From Semisulcospira habei (lineage: Eukaryota; Mollusca; Gastropoda; Semisulcospiridae): 64,000 nucleotides of DNA. A program made the position numbers and the translations under genes. The notes under the pieces were generated by a model that searched no databases, was not told the DNA's origin, and was given only the letters and a program-made list of their open reading frames with translations. Below are positions 63,588 through 64,000 of this stretch, piece after piece (position 1 is the first letter of the stretch; every line of letters starts with the position of its first letter). Location: contig BTPG01000008.1 in NCBI GenBank assembly GCA_036245525.1, forward strand, positions 30,072,731 through 30,136,730. The letters are read 5' to 3'.

Positions 63588-64000
63588 GTTTCATCATCAT
63601 CATCAGTCCCTTGCCCGAACTGGGCGTTGGGGGGACTGAAAGGCAGCAGCAACAGACAGTGCTCTCCACTGAGTTCTATTTTGGGCGGTGGCAAGCAAGT
63701 CTGGCATCTCGAGTTCGGTCCATTCTTTTATGTTTGCGACCCAACTCTTTCTCTGACGACCTCGCCGACGACTTCCTTCGAGAGTGCCTTGGAGGATAGT
63801 CTTGGACAAGGTGTTGTGTCGGGTCACGTGGCCAAACCAAGCAAGCTTGCGCCGTTTCACGGTTGCCAGAAGAGGTTCATGTGGGCCCACCAGGGAGGTG
63901 ACGATGCTCCGTACATATTCGTTGGTTTTGTGCTCGCGGTACGAGATGCGGAGCAACTTCCTCAGGCACTTGTTCTCAAAGGCCTGGATTTTCTTTTCTG
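63588..64000 (-). mobile_element. RTE copy 3' end, cut by window edge
   Basis: The minus-strand frame 63956-63603 is open and matches the C-terminus of the RTE protein at 14.7-15.1 kb (ISYREHKTNEYVRS, LAWFGHVTRHNTLSKTILQG, SRRRGRQRKSW, EWTELEMPDLL). It ends with a (TGA)n tail at 63592-63606. It continues beyond position 64000. Confidence 0.82.

Overview
This is a eukaryotic, intron- and repeat-rich window. It carries the last four coding exons of one unrecognised spliced host gene (+ strand, 29115-44306) in a dense background of transposon remains. A molluscan, probably gastropod, source is my best guess. That rests on the mix of RTE-type and CR1/L2-type non-LTR elements, a tRNA-derived SINE ending in CGTTAAACCC, long (CA)n/(GA)n/(TAA)n tracts, and no compact gene order. 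The exact taxon is not shown by the sequence. || The dominant feature is a set of short palindromic (hairpin) elements, several tens of copies in at least a dozen families. In families A, B and E the hairpin is part of a 40-260 bp unit that begins and ends with TTAA plus related inverted termini (TTAACYCATT..., TTAACCCTTT...), as in piggyBac-type MITEs. Family names used below: A (core GATCGACCATGATAGTTCAA, apex TTGGCGCC); A2 (A core in a unit with termini TTAACCCATATCATACTGAG); B (GCAAGAGGCATAGATCCTCA); C (CACACTGGTTGTCTCCCTCG); D (GTGTGCTGGTCTGTGATTTT); E (GTGCCGCCTCCGGATACGCG); F (GAAAGAAACACGCTTAGAAA); G (GCAAAAGGTC-TCGGGCCGAC); H (termini CCCTTTGSCNGTCGG, apex ATTCCTGCAGGAATC); and J to P, mostly seen once or twice. 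|| Layout. 0-11.7 kb: hairpin elements and microsatellites. 11.8-15.1 kb: a nearly complete but broken RTE-like retrotransposon (+). 15.1-29 kb: the densest A/B/F mosaic, with several elements nested at TTAA sites. 29.1-44.3 kb: host exons, with introns holding a 5'-truncated RNase H-bearing LINE inside a B element (29.8-31.0 kb), a CR1/L2-like LINE end (34.0-35.5 kb), palindromes of families C, D, E, J and P, a large long-arm foldback hit by at least four later insertions (41.2-43.0 kb, including a PIF/Harbinger-like MITE), and a SINE with a perfect 12-bp target duplication (43.8 kb). 44.3-51 kb: more A/B/F/G elements and AT-rich filler. 51.1-64 kb, all on the minus strand: a LINE 3' end, a long two-ORF CR1/L2-like element whose endonuclease is split by an internally deleted RTE copy, a second two-ORF LINE of another lineage, and the 3' end of another RTE copy running off the window. 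|| No intact autonomous transposase was found, so the hairpin MITEs must have been moved by enzymes encoded elsewhere. Apart from the four host exons I see no convincing host gene.
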